Below, one piece after another: positions 32,503-42,781 of a stretch of DNA of 64,000 nt (position 1 is its first letter; each line of letters begins with the position of its first letter). Source of the stretch: Armatimonadota bacterium (GTDB lineage: Bacteria; Armatimonadota; Fimbriimonadia; Fimbriimonadales; Fimbriimonadaceae); NCBI GenBank assembly GCA_018268255.1, contig JAFDWX010000002.1, positions 174,884 through 238,883 on the forward strand, written 5' to 3'. The notes beneath the pieces are model-generated. The model was not told the origin of the DNA and ran no database searches. It saw nothing but the letters and a program-made list of their open reading frames with translations. Both the position numbers and the translations under genes were made by a program.

Positions 32503-33642
32503 ATGTCTTTAGGGAACGGTTTACAATCGACCACTCGACGAGGAAAACCCATCACGGTGCGCAGTGCCAGCCGCGCTCCGTTTTCGCATGCTGCCACGCA
32601 CGCGCTCGTCGATGATCTGGCGGTGGAACCGGGTGAGGACGATCTCCATGAGTTAGCGGATGAGGAAGCCGAGTTAGAAGAGCTGGCTGCCACTCCCGGC
32701 CATGAGGATTCTGAAGAGTTAGAAATGTGGATGCGGCAAACCCGCCGCGCCCACCTGTTGACTCCTGCTCAAGAAGAGGACCTTGCGAAAAAAGTGCAAG
32801 CTCGCGACTTGGCAGAGATGGGCAAAATGAAGGAGCTCGCCAAGCTCTTGAACCGAGCCGAGGACTTTGATGAAGACGACATCAAGTTCATCGTGAAAAC
32901 CGGTATCGAGGCGAAGCAGCACCTGATCGAATCAAACTTGCGACTTGTAGTTTCGATCGCCAAGAAGTACAACGCGCGCGGCATTCCCCTTGCTGACCTG
33001 ATTCAGGAAGGCAACCTGGGATTGATTCGTGCAGTTGAAAAATTCGACTGGCGAAAGGGCTTCCGCTTCTCGACCTACGCCACGTGGTGGATTCGCCGTG
33101 CGATTGCTCGTGCGATCATCAACCAGGGCCGAACGATCCGAATTCCGGTGTACGTTGCCGAACTCATCAACAAAGTGATGAAAACGGCGAATTCGCTGCA
33201 GCAGGAACTGCATCGTGAGCCGACGCCAGATGAGGTCGCTGTCAAGGTGCAGATGTCCTCAGATCGCGTTCAGGAGATGATGCGGGTGGCGGTGGAGCCA
33301 CTGTCGCTCGAAACGCCTGTCGGCGAGAAGGATAATAGTTCGATCGGCGATTTCATCCCGTCGAACAACATGCCGACTCCTGGCGATGTTACGTGGACTC
33401 TGATCCGGCGTGAAGAGATCGACGGCATTCTCGGACGGCTCACCAGCCGCGAGCGCGACGTGGTCCGACTCCGATTTGGGTTGGACGACGGGCGATCACG
33501 AACGCTGGAAGAGGTTGGATCGGCACTCAACGTTACTCGAGAACGTGTGCGCCAGATCGAACTTCGAGCGATGAAGAAACTGCGCCACATTGGCCAGGAA
33601 CTGACTTCGCAAGGCTTCACAATCACGCCGAGTCCTAACTAG
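32503..33642 (+). CDS. rpoD: primary RNA polymerase sigma factor (RpoD/SigA)
   Basis: 379 residues from ATG 32503 (longer frame to 32368 possible). Acidic N-terminal region (about 30-85), region 1.2 '[23 protein letters not shown]', region 2 '[61 protein letters not shown]', region 3 and region 4 '[15 protein letters not shown]...[29 protein letters not shown]'. All housekeeping sigma-70 signatures are present. Region 1.1 is short or absent. Followed by a long hairpin. Confidence 0.95.
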   Translation: MSLGNGLQSTTRRGKPITVRSASRAPFSHAATHALVDDLAVEPGEDDLHELADEEAELEELAATPGHEDSEELEMWMRQTRRAHLLTPAQEEDLAKKVQARDLAEMGKMKELAKLLNRAEDFDEDDIKFIVKTGIEAKQHLIESNLRLVVSIAKKYNARGIPLADLIQEGNLGLIRAVEKFDWRKGFRFSTYATWWIRRAIARAIINQGRTIRIPVYVAELINKVMKTANSLQQELHREPTPDEVAVKVQMSSDRVQEMMRVAVEPLSLETPVGEKDNSSIGDFIPSNNMPTPGDVTWTLIRREEIDGILGRLTSRERDVVRLRFGLDDGRSRTLEEVGSALNVTRERVRQIELRAMKKLRHIGQELTSQGFTITPSPN

Positions 33643-33663
33643 ACAGCACTCGAGCCACACATA

Positions 33664-33702
33664 GAATCGGGTCGACTTGGCAACCGCCAGTCGACCCGAT
33701 TC
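33664..33702 (+). terminator. long hairpin after rpoD
   Basis: GAATCGGGTCGACT (33664-33677) pairs perfectly with AGTCGACCCGATTC (33689-33702) around an 11-base loop. The downstream side is only moderately T-rich (ACTTGGTTTCTT). It separates rpoD from the convergent lipoprotein gene (stop 33717). Confidence 0.78.
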
Positions 33703-33716
33703 ACTTGGTTTCTTGC

Positions 33717-34922
33717 CTATATTCGTGTGACCTTCGTCGTGATAATCTGCGTCGATTTGAACGGTTTGGAGCCAGCGGGACCGTTCGCGCCCATATTCAT
33801 CGTGGATTCGCTTCGGGCAACGGAACTGCTCTGGACCAAAAGGCCGGTCGAAAGGTCGGTTCGGACGGTGCCAGATACTTGGACTTTGATGGCGATCTTC
33901 ATGCCGCGCTCTTCCATCGTGACCTCGCTTTCCTTGCTTGAGATATTGAATACGCCATAGCGTCCGTTGTCGACGCGCACGAGAGTAATCGAGACCGGAA
34001 TGTCCTTGTTAAGGCCCGGTCCACCCATCCCTCCCGTTAAATCTGAGGCGTTAAAGCTGTGCATCCAGGTTTCGCCGACTTTTACTGCCTTGGAAGGGAA
34101 GACCAAGCCTTGAAAGCCGAGCATCGAACCAGGGCCCTTCTGCTCACCCTTTTTTGTGACGCCCCGAATGTCGTACGATGTTGTCTCGACCGAACCCTTC
34201 GCCGGAGCCAAACTTTCTGTGAGGGACTTCGAAACCATTTCGGGCACATTGGTTGTTGTCGATTTCGAATCCAACACGGTGGTCTGGACGGTAAAGCCGT
34301 CGTTGGACGCCTTCGCGATCTTGACTTGTTGCGTGCTTTGGACATTAACCTTTGCCGGTTTGTCCTGGGCCATCATAGGGAGCGTAGCGTCCACAATCAT
34401 TTCCTGTCTAAACTTCGCTACACTCCCCGCCCGAAAGTTGTATTTGAGCAGATACGTTCCATCTGGTCTCGGCGTTGGGGGAGGCCCAGACGGCGGAGGT
34501 CCAGCAGGAGGTTCACCGCCCGGTGGTGGGCCAGCGGGAGTTACGCCCGGTCCGTCTCCAGGAGCAGGATTCTCACCAGCATCGGGCCCACCCATAGGGG
34601 GAGCGCCGCCAGGAGGAGGACCAGGAATGGCACCCGACATTCCCGGATTAGAGGGGCCACCAGCAGCACCCGGATCTCCGGACACACCGGGAGGTGGCAC
34701 CTCTCCACCCGGTGTGGCGGGAGTAGACGTTGCCCCACCGGGACCTCCGGTCGCGCCACCCATTTGATTAGGCTGACCTTGGGGATTGTTGGGCGCAACA
34801 CTGGACTGGTTCTTTGGCGGAGGGCCGATCCCCTTGGAATGGTTTCCAGAGCCGCACCCCAACACCAAGGAGAGAGCCAGCATGGTCAATCCGATGCTTT
34901 GAATGTTTGGTTTTCGGATCAT
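33717..34922 (-). CDS. lipoprotein with Pro/Gly-rich linker
   Basis: 401 residues. Lipobox 'LALSLVLGC' (Cys23). Residues about 30-150 are a disordered Pro/Gly linker. A β-rich domain (about 155-401) begins 'YLLKYNFRAGSVAKFRQEM' and includes 'KAVKVGETWMHSF' and 'GRYGVFNISSKESEVTMEERG', similar in layout to exported DUF6263-like proteins (not certain). Probably anchored in the outer or inner membrane with the domain held away by the linker. Divergent from the prepilin-like gene at 35004. Confidence 0.83.
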   Translation of the reverse strand: MIRKPNIQSIGLTMLALSLVLGCGSGNHSKGIGPPPKNQSSVAPNNPQGQPNQMGGATGGPGGATSTPATPGGEVPPPGVSGDPGAAGGPSNPGMSGAIPGPPPGGAPPMGGPDAGENPAPGDGPGVTPAGPPPGGEPPAGPPPSGPPPTPRPDGTYLLKYNFRAGSVAKFRQEMIVDATLPMMAQDKPAKVNVQSTQQVKIAKASNDGFTVQTTVLDSKSTTTNVPEMVSKSLTESLAPAKGSVETTSYDIRGVTKKGEQKGPGSMLGFQGLVFPSKAVKVGETWMHSFNASDLTGGMGGPGLNKDIPVSITLVRVDNGRYGVFNISSKESEVTMEERGMKIAIKVQVSGTVRTDLSTGLLVQSSSVARSESTMNMGANGPAGSKPFKSTQIITTKVTRI

Positions 34923-35003
34923 TATCTAGCAAGTATAACGACTTGGGTACCTCGGTAGTTGCCTCGCTGGGCCTTTGTAACGCCAGGTACGCTCTGCATC
35001 GTG

Positions 35004-35864
35004 ATGCGGAAGGGTCTCCACACTGCGTTTACCTTGATCGAACTGCTGGTTGTAATAGCCATCATTTCAGTTCTCGCGGCAATACTCTTTCCAGTCTTTG
35101 CGCAAGCGAAAGAATCGGCCAAGCAAACCACTTGTTTGAGCAATCTAAAGCAAATTGGGCTCGGGATGTCGCTCTACGTTAACGACTACGACTTGGTCTA
35201 TCCGTATTGGGAAGCAAAGGTCCCAAGGGTGAACGGAGGAGGTACAGACTTTATCGATCCGGCTTCTCAACTCCATCCGTATACGAAGGTCCTTCAAATT
35301 TGGCACTGCCCCTCGGACTTTCTAGTTAGAGACGCTAAATATCTTGGGAATTTTTGGGATGGAAACATGTTCAAAGCGGGCGTGCCTCGATCCTATGCTT
35401 ACGTGGGACCGATCTACACCGACCAGGCCAACCAAGAAGCCTCAAGTCCTTCACGCTTAGATTTCAACACTGGTGTTTTCGGAGCCAGCTATCAGAATCG
35501 CGCCTGGGTCTATCCAGGGAGAGCCGAAGGTGAGATCGACATGCCGACAGAGATGGTGGCGTGGATTGAGCAATGGCCGATTGGGCTCAAAGATCCCTAT
35601 GTGGGAGGATATGCGGGATCCGGTTTTATCAACTGCGACGCGTGGAAGTTGGCTGGCCGAACTCCCGGGAAACGAACCGGTGCGGATTCACTCCCTCCTC
35701 AGTGTGCCGGCGAGGTCGGAAGGGTTCCGACTCCAGGACATCATAAATTGGGACACTACATCTTTGCAGATGGCCACGCAGGTGCAAAATCCTGGGGTTA
35801 CATTCGGCGCAATGACTTTTACGTGTTCAAGGCACAAAAGCCCCTCAGGGATTTTGTGCCTTAG
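35004..35864 (+). CDS. prepilin-like H-X9-DG family protein
   Basis: 286 residues from ATG 35004, which leaves a short leader MRKGLHT before '[29 protein letters not shown]'. Then '[19 protein letters not shown]' and a C-terminal '[20 protein letters not shown]' with the H-X9-DG signature. It is the third such protein in this window. Role unknown; substrate of prepilin peptidase by motif. Confidence 0.9.
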   Translation: MRKGLHTAFTLIELLVVIAIISVLAAILFPVFAQAKESAKQTTCLSNLKQIGLGMSLYVNDYDLVYPYWEAKVPRVNGGGTDFIDPASQLHPYTKVLQIWHCPSDFLVRDAKYLGNFWDGNMFKAGVPRSYAYVGPIYTDQANQEASSPSRLDFNTGVFGASYQNRAWVYPGRAEGEIDMPTEMVAWIEQWPIGLKDPYVGGYAGSGFINCDAWKLAGRTPGKRTGADSLPPQCAGEVGRVPTPGHHKLGHYIFADGHAGAKSWGYIRRNDFYVFKAQKPLRDFVP

Positions 35865-35872
35865 CTTCGCAA

Positions 35873-37264
35873 TCAATTGTGGGTCATATCAGCTGGAACG
35901 ACCCACTGGTTGAATTCATCCTCGGTCAAGTAGCCAAGCGCCATCGCGGATTCCTTGAGCGTGAGCCCCTCCTTGTGGGCCTTTTTCGCGATCGCTGCTG
36001 CTTTGTCGTATCCGATGTGCGGATTCAGAGCGGTTACCTGCATCAGATTGATGCGCAGGTTTTCCTCGATCTTTGGTAGGTTGGGCTTGATTCCGATGGC
36101 GCAGTTGTCATTGAACGCCTGACAGGCATCGCCCAAGAGTTGGATCGACGTCAGGACGTTGTGGACCATGACCGGCTTGAAAACGTTGAGCTGGAAGTTG
36201 CCCTGCGAGCCGCCGAATGCCACCGCGGCGTCGCACCCGTAAACTTGGGCAACCACCATGGTCAGCGCTTCACACTGAGTTGGATTGACCTTGCCCGGCA
36301 TGATGCTCGATCCAGGTTCGTTTTCGGGAATCGTGATCTCGCCAATTCCATTGCGTGGTCCGCTGGCAAGCCATCGCACGTCATTGGCCATTTTCATCAA
36401 GGCCGCAGCAAGAGTTCGGAGCGCCCCGCTGGTCGCGATTAATGCATCGTGGCCGGCGAGTGCTGCAAACTTATTGGCAGCGGAAACGAACGGGTGACCC
36501 GTTTGCTCAGCGAAGTACTTCGCCGCCGTGTCGCCGAATTTCGGGTGGGCATTGAGCCCGGTCCCAACGGCGGTTCCGCCGATTGCGAGTTCGTAGAGTC
36601 CCTTTTCAGCCCCCCGCACCTGCTCCAAGCCGAAGTCGATTTGCGCGACCCAGCTTCCGATTTCCTGCCCAAGGGTGATGGGCGTCGCGTCCTGCAGGTG
36701 GGTGCGACCCACTTTGACCACATCCTTGAACTCTTCGGACTTCGCAGCCAAAGTGTCCCGTAAGGCGCGGACCTTGGGGTAGAGCTGGCGATGCAGTTCC
36801 TCGACTGTGGCGATGTGCATCGCGGTTGGGAACGTGTCATTGGAACTCTGCCCGCGGTTCACATGGTCGTTGGGGTGGACCGGAGACTTGCTTCCCATCT
36901 CTCCTCCCGCAATCTGGATCGCCCGATTCGAGATCACCTCGTTCGCATTCATGTTGCTTTGGGTTCCAGACCCTGTCTGGAATACCACGAGAGGGAAATG
37001 CTCGTCGAGCTTTCCATCGATGACTTCCTGAGCAGCCTGCGCAATGAGTTCTGCGGTCTCTCGAGGAAGCTCTCCCAGATCCGCATTAGCAAGAGCGGCA
37101 CCCTTTTTGAGGATCCCCAAGGCACGGACTACGGCCCGAGTCATCTTAAATCGTTCTTGACCGATCGGAAAGTTCATGATCGACCGCTGGGTTTGGGCAC
37201 CCCAATAACGCGAGGATTCGACAGGCATTTCGCCCATCGTGTCTTTTTCAATTCGAACGCTCAT
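35873..37264 (-). CDS. fumC: class II fumarate hydratase
   Basis: 463 residues from ATG 37264 (ATGs at 37276 and 37297 give slightly longer forms). '[27 protein letters not shown]' start, '[21 protein letters not shown]', '[16 protein letters not shown]' and the superfamily signature '[15 protein letters not shown]' are all present. It interconverts fumarate and malate in the TCA cycle. It may also recycle fumarate from ArgH of the adjacent divergent arginine operon; that link is only positional. Confidence 0.96.
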   Translation of the reverse strand: MSVRIEKDTMGEMPVESSRYWGAQTQRSIMNFPIGQERFKMTRAVVRALGILKKGAALANADLGELPRETAELIAQAAQEVIDGKLDEHFPLVVFQTGSGTQSNMNANEVISNRAIQIAGGEMGSKSPVHPNDHVNRGQSSNDTFPTAMHIATVEELHRQLYPKVRALRDTLAAKSEEFKDVVKVGRTHLQDATPITLGQEIGSWVAQIDFGLEQVRGAEKGLYELAIGGTAVGTGLNAHPKFGDTAAKYFAEQTGHPFVSAANKFAALAGHDALIATSGALRTLAAALMKMANDVRWLASGPRNGIGEITIPENEPGSSIMPGKVNPTQCEALTMVVAQVYGCDAAVAFGGSQGNFQLNVFKPVMVHNVLTSIQLLGDACQAFNDNCAIGIKPNLPKIEENLRINLMQVTALNPHIGYDKAAAIAKKAHKEGLTLKESAMALGYLTEDEFNQWVVPADMTHN

Positions 37265-37349
37265 GGCTTCATCCATGTTACTTAAGCTGGTGGCCATGCG
37301 CCAGAGATTGGCCTCGCGGGGTAAATTTTAAGCTTCACTGCGCTCACCA

Positions 37350-38516
37350 ATGGTGCTGAGCCGAACCAATGGCCCCATGCCTAACGCGCTCATCCAAACC
37401 TACGAACCGTTTCCTTTCGTTATAGACCACGGACGGGGCGATCGGTTGTGGGATACCGAGGGCGGCGAGTGGATCGACTTTTACGGAGGGCACTGTGTGT
37501 GCTCAGTGGGCCACAGCCATCCGGATTTGGTTTCGGCTATCTCCGCGCAGGCAGAAAAACTCCTCTTCTATTCCACTGCGGGCAAAGTTGAGATTCGCGA
37601 CCATGCGGCCGATGCGCTCATCGAGTTTTCTGACGGCGTGGCAGACAGGGTTTTCTTCTGCAACACCGGCGCCGAGGCGAACGAAACAGCTCTCAAACTC
37701 GCGTGCAGGATGACCGGGCGAAGCAAGTTTGCATCCGTAGAAGGCGGCTGGCACGGCAGGACGACCCTCGCGATGTCCGTTACGGACGACCCGGCGATTC
37801 GCGCTAGTTTGGAGGAAGTTCTTGCGCCGTGCGACTTTCTGCCCTTGAATGATACGGAGGCGCTGAATCGATTCGACTTCTCACAGTGCGCCGGTGTAAT
37901 TCTCGAGCCGATTCAGTCGATGTCCGGAATCCGCGTGGCAGAAAAGGACTGGGTCTCCGCCTTGATCAACAAAGCCCATGCTTCTGGTTGCATGGTCATT
38001 TTTGACGAAGTCCAAACCGGAATCGGGAGACTGGGTAAGCCTTTTGCCGCGAACGTGCTGGGGCTCAAGCCAGATTTCATCACAAGCGCCAAAGGCCTCG
38101 CCTCTGGGTTTCCGATGGGAGCCGTTTTGATGTCCGAAGATGTGGCTGCACAGCTCAAAGCACCGGACCTGGGGTCCACTTTCGGTGGCGGACCAGTCGC
38201 ATGTGCGGCAATGATGGCGACGCTGGAAATCATCCTTCGAGAAAGGCTCATGGATCGTACAACTGAAATCGAGCATAGGCTTCGAAATGAGCTTCTTGGG
38301 TTGCGTGTGACTGCTTTACGCGGGCAAGGTTTGCTCCTCGGGATTGAATCGAAGGACGCCAAAGCCCTGAAATCGAAGTTATATGCAGACCAGATACTTG
38401 TGGGCGGGAGCCGTGACCCGAACGTCCTTCGTTTAATGCCTCCTCTCGTTCTGACCGATCCATCAGTGATTCAGCTCATCTATTCTGTGCAAGCTTTTCA
38501 GGCGGTGGCAGTTTGA
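37350..38516 (+). CDS. argD: N-acylornithine aminotransferase
   Basis: 388 residues (an ATG at 37377 could be the start). Class III PLP aminotransferase: 'NTGAEANETALKLACRMTGRSKF', 'GGWHGRT', 'MVIFDEVQTGIGRLGKP', and the PLP Lys248 in 'FITSAKGLASGFPMGA'. First gene of an eight-gene rightward arginine operon. It makes N-acylornithine from the semialdehyde produced by ArgC. Its TGA overlaps the next TTG start (TTGA, 38513-38516). Confidence 0.93.
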   Translation: MVLSRTNGPMPNALIQTYEPFPFVIDHGRGDRLWDTEGGEWIDFYGGHCVCSVGHSHPDLVSAISAQAEKLLFYSTAGKVEIRDHAADALIEFSDGVADRVFFCNTGAEANETALKLACRMTGRSKFASVEGGWHGRTTLAMSVTDDPAIRASLEEVLAPCDFLPLNDTEALNRFDFSQCAGVILEPIQSMSGIRVAEKDWVSALINKAHASGCMVIFDEVQTGIGRLGKPFAANVLGLKPDFITSAKGLASGFPMGAVLMSEDVAAQLKAPDLGSTFGGGPVACAAMMATLEIILRERLMDRTTEIEHRLRNELLGLRVTALRGQGLLLGIESKDAKALKSKLYADQILVGGSRDPNVLRLMPPLVLTDPSVIQLIYSVQAFQAVAV

Positions 38517-39499
38517 ATTCGGTCACTCACATTCGAGATCTCGGCGTCGAAGGCGTCCATCGCGTCATCGAACAGGCTTTGACTTGGAAGAGGACCGATC
38601 CTGGGCAGCACCTTGCAGGCAAGCTACTGGGAATGGTGTTTTTCAATCCCAGCCTGCGAACTCGGACAAGTTTTGAGGCAGCTATGATCCGTGGGGGCGG
38701 GCATGCAGTTGTTCTGGAAGTTGGCGGCGGAGTCTGGAAGCTAGAGCACAACGATGTCCGCATGGATCAGGACAAGACCGAGCACCTCAGAGAAGCGGTG
38801 CCCGTTTTGGGTCGCTATCTTGATGCCCTCGCTGTGAGATCGTTTTCCCAAGGCGGAGGAGATGCCGAGGACGAGGCTGACGCCGTGGTCAACGGATTCG
38901 CACAATACTCCAGTGTGCCGGTAATCAGCATGGAAAGCGCGCGAGAGCATCCGTGCCAAGGCTTGGCGGACCTGCTGACCCTTCGGGAACGATTCGGAAA
39001 CCTTAAAGGATTGCCCTTGACGCTCAGCTGGGCGCCGCACATCAAGCCCTTGCCCAAGGCGGTGCCGAACTCGTTTTTGTTGACCGCCGCAGCGATGGGG
39101 TGCGAAGTCCGGGTCGCGCATCCGCAGGGATATGATCTGTATGGACCCGTTTTGGCAGAGGCCAAAGAATTAGCCCAAGAGGCGGGTGGCTCTGTTGATG
39201 TCACTGGAAGTCAAAAGGTAGCGTTGGCCGGAAGCGTGGCACTCTATGCAAAAGCGTGGGGGCCCTCAGACCCTAGCGCATTCGTCTCAGATTCCAACCG
39301 AGATTGGATGCCGACACTTGAGCATTTTGATTCCATGAGCCCGGAAGCCGTGCTCATGCACTGTCTCCCGGTCCGCAGGGATTTGGAAGTCGCAGCCGAA
39401 GTTCTGGATTCCGCGAGATCTGCCGTCATCGATGAAGCTGAAAATCGTTTTCACGTTCAAAGGGTGCTCTTGCACCGAGCCCTACAGGGAGAAATATAA
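38513..39499 (+). CDS. argF': N-acylornithine carbamoyltransferase (AOTC/SOTC type)
   Basis: 328 residues from TTG 38513. It matches the Xanthomonas/Bacteroides acylornithine class, not ordinary OTC: 'FFNPSLRTRTSFE' (44-56), 'SWAPHIKPLPKAVPNS' (172-187), 'KAWG' (247-250), 'HCLPVRR' (283-289) and 'IDEAENRFHVQ' (306-316). The position of the acetyl-selective Glu92 of Xanthomonas (Pro90 in the succinyl enzyme, from memory) is Thr89. The carboxylated Lys302 of Xanthomonas aligns with Glu292. It makes N-acylcitrulline. The acyl group cannot be decided from sequence. Confidence 0.9.
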   Translation: MNSVTHIRDLGVEGVHRVIEQALTWKRTDPGQHLAGKLLGMVFFNPSLRTRTSFEAAMIRGGGHAVVLEVGGGVWKLEHNDVRMDQDKTEHLREAVPVLGRYLDALAVRSFSQGGGDAEDEADAVVNGFAQYSSVPVISMESAREHPCQGLADLLTLRERFGNLKGLPLTLSWAPHIKPLPKAVPNSFLLTAAAMGCEVRVAHPQGYDLYGPVLAEAKELAQEAGGSVDVTGSQKVALAGSVALYAKAWGPSDPSAFVSDSNRDWMPTLEHFDSMSPEAVLMHCLPVRRDLEVAAEVLDSARSAVIDEAENRFHVQRVLLHRALQGEI

Positions 39500-39505
39500 G
39501 AAGCT

Positions 39506-40390
39506 ATGAAAGGTATGGAAGCCTTAAGAACTGCCGCGCCGTATCTCAGCCGATTTCGAGGCAAGATCTTCGTCATCAAGCTGGGTGGGGAAGTCCTCGA
39601 TGCACCCGACGCGTTGGAACACGTGCTAGAGCAGTTTGCCATCTTGCACCATTTGGGGATCAGGCTGATCGTGGTCCATGGCGGAGGCGTCCTGGTGGAT
39701 CAGGTTGCCGAGCAGATGCACGTACGGACGGTCAAGATCGCTGGACGACGTGTAACGAGTCCCGAGGCTCTGGACCTTGTCAAAATGGCGATCGGTGGCA
39801 AAGCGAGAATCGACCTCTGCGCGGCGATGCGGAAGTATGGTCTCATGCCTATCGGATTGACCGGCGTGGACGGGGGATTGATTCAGGCTAACCGACGTCC
39901 ACCCATCGAGGTCGAAGTTGAGGGCCAGCAGAAGTCGGTGGACTTTGGTCTGGTCGGGGATATCACTACGATCAACACACCCCTCCTGATGAGCTTTTTG
40001 GATCAGGGGCTGATTCCAGTCATTTCGAGCCTTACTGGCAGTCCCGAAGGCGACGTTTTCAATACCAACGCAGATACGATCGCCAGCGCAATCAGCACTG
40101 CTGTTGCCGCTGAAAAGTTGTTCTTTGTGCTCTCCGTGCCTGGACTCCTCAAGGATCCGTCGCAACAAAACTCCATCATCCCGTTCCTTACGCTCGACGA
40201 ACTGACGTCGATTGGCGATGCAGCCAAGGTAAGCGGCGGGATGCTGCCAAAATTGGCCGCCGTTCAGAAATCTCTGGAGGGTGGTGTTGGGGCCGTACAT
40301 CTTATCGGCGGCAAAGTCCAGGACGCCATCTTGATCGAGGTCTTTACCAATGAAGGCAGCGGGACCATGATCCGAATAGGCCCAGCATGA
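39506..40390 (+). CDS. argB: N-acylglutamate kinase
   Basis: 294 residues, amino-acid kinase fold: 'FVIKLGGEVLDAPDALEHVLEQ', 'LGIRLIVVHGGGVLVDQVAEQM', 'GLTGVDGGLIQANRRPP', 'GDVFNTNADTIASAIS', 'KVSGGMLPKLAAVQKSLEGGVGAVHLIGG'. It phosphorylates N-acylglutamate. No acetyltransferase domain is fused to it. Coupled to the next gene by ATGA (40387-40390). Confidence 0.95.
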   Translation: MKGMEALRTAAPYLSRFRGKIFVIKLGGEVLDAPDALEHVLEQFAILHHLGIRLIVVHGGGVLVDQVAEQMHVRTVKIAGRRVTSPEALDLVKMAIGGKARIDLCAAMRKYGLMPIGLTGVDGGLIQANRRPPIEVEVEGQQKSVDFGLVGDITTINTPLLMSFLDQGLIPVISSLTGSPEGDVFNTNADTIASAISTAVAAEKLFFVLSVPGLLKDPSQQNSIIPFLTLDELTSIGDAAKVSGGMLPKLAAVQKSLEGGVGAVHLIGGKVQDAILIEVFTNEGSGTMIRIGPA

Positions 40391-41439
40391 CGCCGCAGGA
40401 GTTCCTGGCAGAATATGTGCGCATCGGCAGTCTGAGCGGGGAAGAACATGAGGCTGCCGAATTTATCTCCCAGTTTCTGGTAGATCACGGGCTAGAAGTG
40501 ATTCGGAAAGGGAACAACGTGTGGGCTGAAATTGGCTCAGGATCCCCACGGTTGCTCGTCAACTCGCACATGGACACTGTGCCAAGGTGCGCGGGGTGGA
40601 CTTGCGATCCACTGGCGGGCGAATGGAACGATGGGAAGCTCACGGCCTTGGGCGCAAATGACGCCAAGGGGTGCGGAACAGCCATTCTCTTTGCGACTCA
40701 GCAGGTGAAAATGCCCTCCGTCGGAACCCTGGTGGTTGCAATCACTGCCGAGGAGGAGAGTGGTGGAGCCGGTGGGTTTGCCTCCGCATTGCCTGAGTTC
40801 GGCGATTTGGACGCGGCAATCATCGGGGAGCCGACCCAACTGAGGGTTTGCACGGCCCAAAGGGGAATGCTGATCCTGCGGATGACTGCCTCAGGGATCT
40901 CGGGTCACGTCGCCCATGGCAGCAAGGCAGACAACGCAATCTACTCGGCGGCAAGGGACTTAGCAGCACTTGAACTGCTGGAGTTTGAGCCCCATGACCT
41001 GTTGGGCCAGACGCAGGCGCAGGTAACCATGATCGAAGGAGGCATCACCCGGAACCAGATTCCGGATCGGTGCGAGTTCTGGGTAGATTTCCGTACGACC
41101 CCGAACTTGGATCACGATGCTATGGTGGAGGAGATCAGACAACGAGTGCGAAGCGAGATCATCGTTCATTCAGAGCGCTATCAACCTCGGTTTACGGCGT
41201 CAAACGAGCCCATCGTGCGGTCGGGCCTCCAGGCTTCAAACCATAAGCAGGAAATTGGTTCGGCGACCGTATCGGATTGGTCGCACCTCAGCGGAGTTCC
41301 GGCCATCAAAGTTGGGCCAGGTGACACCTTGAGATCCCATAAGCCAGACGAATACCTTCTGGAATCCGAACTTCTGGAAGGAATCCGATTTTACAAAGAT
41401 TGCGTTGAAGCCTACTTTGAGGAGGCAGCACGTGGCTGA
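40387..41439 (+). CDS. argE': M20 deacylase, probably N-acylcitrulline deacylase
   Basis: 350 residues, M20 metallopeptidase: 'LLVNSHMDTVPRC' (first metal His/Asp), 'LGANDAKGCGTAIL' (bridging Asp), 'ITAEEESGGAG' (catalytic and metal Glu), 'IIGEPTQLRVCTAQRG', and a dimerisation domain with 'GISGHVAHG'. In AOTC-type pathways this enzyme removes the acyl group from N-acylcitrulline, giving citrulline. The operon position between argB and argH supports this over lysine or peptide substrates. Confidence 0.9.
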   Translation: MTPQEFLAEYVRIGSLSGEEHEAAEFISQFLVDHGLEVIRKGNNVWAEIGSGSPRLLVNSHMDTVPRCAGWTCDPLAGEWNDGKLTALGANDAKGCGTAILFATQQVKMPSVGTLVVAITAEEESGGAGGFASALPEFGDLDAAIIGEPTQLRVCTAQRGMLILRMTASGISGHVAHGSKADNAIYSAARDLAALELLEFEPHDLLGQTQAQVTMIEGGITRNQIPDRCEFWVDFRTTPNLDHDAMVEEIRQRVRSEIIVHSERYQPRFTASNEPIVRSGLQASNHKQEIGSATVSDWSHLSGVPAIKVGPGDTLRSHKPDEYLLESELLEGIRFYKDCVEAYFEEAARG

Positions 41440-42781
41440 TCGGTTGTGGGACAAAGCGTTGCCTCTCGACGAGATGGTGCACCAGTTCACAGTCGGTGAT
41501 GATCCTGAGATCGATCTTGAGATCATGCCCTACGACATTGTGGGGAGCGCCGCGCACGCCATCATGCTGGAAAAGATAGGGGTGCTCACGTCGCTTGAGC
41601 GCATCGAGTTGGTGCGAGACCTGCGAGAGCTTTGGGAGCAGGCGGAGGTTTGGGCGCTCTCGATCTCCCGGGAGCAGGAAGATTGCCATACCGCACTTGA
41701 AGCTTTGCTGACGCAACGATCGGAAGCGGGCAAAAAGATCCATACCGGCCGGTCTCGGAATGACCAGGTGACCACCGCAGTGAGGCTTTGGATGCGCGAC
41801 GCCCTAATGGGGGTGACCGACAAAACTCTCGAACTGGCCGAGATCATGCTTACGTTCGCCCGAGAGCACGAATCCGACTTTTTGCCGGGCTATACGCACT
41901 GGCGACAGGCAATGCCGAGTTCTTTCGGTCAATGGGCTGGCGCCTATGCGGAAGGATTGTTCGAAGAATGTGAGGCAGCCGAAGGTCTTTGGAACCGAAT
42001 CGATAAGAACCCACTTGGAGGGGCAGCTGGCTTTGGCGTTCCATTAGCCCTGGATCGAGACTACACCGCAGAATTACTGGGATTCACCCAGGTGCACGTT
42101 TCGCCGATTGATGTTCAAAACAGCCGTGGCCGACACGAAGCCGCATTTGGCCACTGGCTCTCCTCGATCGGGCGAACGCTTGAACAACTGGCCTGGGATC
42201 TGATGCTTTACAGCACTGAGGAATTTGGATACGTTAGGATTCCGGATGAGTTCACGACTGGCAGCAGTATCATGCCCCAAAAGCGAAACCCCGACGTTTT
42301 GGAGCTCATGCGGGGCCGCTGCCGGGAACTCCGAGGGACCGCTGCGACGCTCGATATGATCGGCTCAGGGCTCACTAGCAGCTACCACCGCGATTACCAG
42401 TTCCTCAAGAAGCCGATCATCGGCATGGCTAACCAGAGCGCGATCTTGCTGGCAATCATGGCGCGCGTGGTGGTCAAACTAGATATTCGACCAGATGCCG
42501 CGCGAGACCGGGTGTCGAATGACCTTTGGGCGACTCAGGCAGCCTACGATCTTGCCTCCTCCGGTGTGCCATTCCGGGAAGCCTATCGTACGACGGCGCA
42601 ACGGGTCATTGGCGGCGCGCTTGAGCATCCGGGCGAGCAGCAGGCGACCCACCTGGGAGGGTTGGGTGATTTGGGGCTCGAACGACTTGCCGAACGTGCA
42701 CAGGCTGCGCGGACCAAACTGAATGAGCGAGAACAAAAACTCAAAATGACCATGGACCATCTTTGGAGCTTCGTGAACTAA
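41432..42781 (+). CDS. argH: argininosuccinate lyase
   Basis: 449 residues from GTG 41432, overlapping the argE' end by eight bases. Fumarase/aspartase superfamily: 'HTGRSRNDQVTTAVRLWMRD', 'LPGYTHWRQAMPSSFGQWA', 'TGSSIMPQKRNPDVLELMRG'. It splits argininosuccinate to arginine and fumarate. Its stop overlaps the argG start as TAATG (42779-42783). Confidence 0.95.
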   Translation: MADRLWDKALPLDEMVHQFTVGDDPEIDLEIMPYDIVGSAAHAIMLEKIGVLTSLERIELVRDLRELWEQAEVWALSISREQEDCHTALEALLTQRSEAGKKIHTGRSRNDQVTTAVRLWMRDALMGVTDKTLELAEIMLTFAREHESDFLPGYTHWRQAMPSSFGQWAGAYAEGLFEECEAAEGLWNRIDKNPLGGAAGFGVPLALDRDYTAELLGFTQVHVSPIDVQNSRGRHEAAFGHWLSSIGRTLEQLAWDLMLYSTEEFGYVRIPDEFTTGSSIMPQKRNPDVLELMRGRCRELRGTAATLDMIGSGLTSSYHRDYQFLKKPIIGMANQSAILLAIMARVVVKLDIRPDAARDRVSNDLWATQAAYDLASSGVPFREAYRTTAQRVIGGALEHPGEQQATHLGGLGDLGLERLAERAQAARTKLNEREQKLKMTMDHLWSFVN

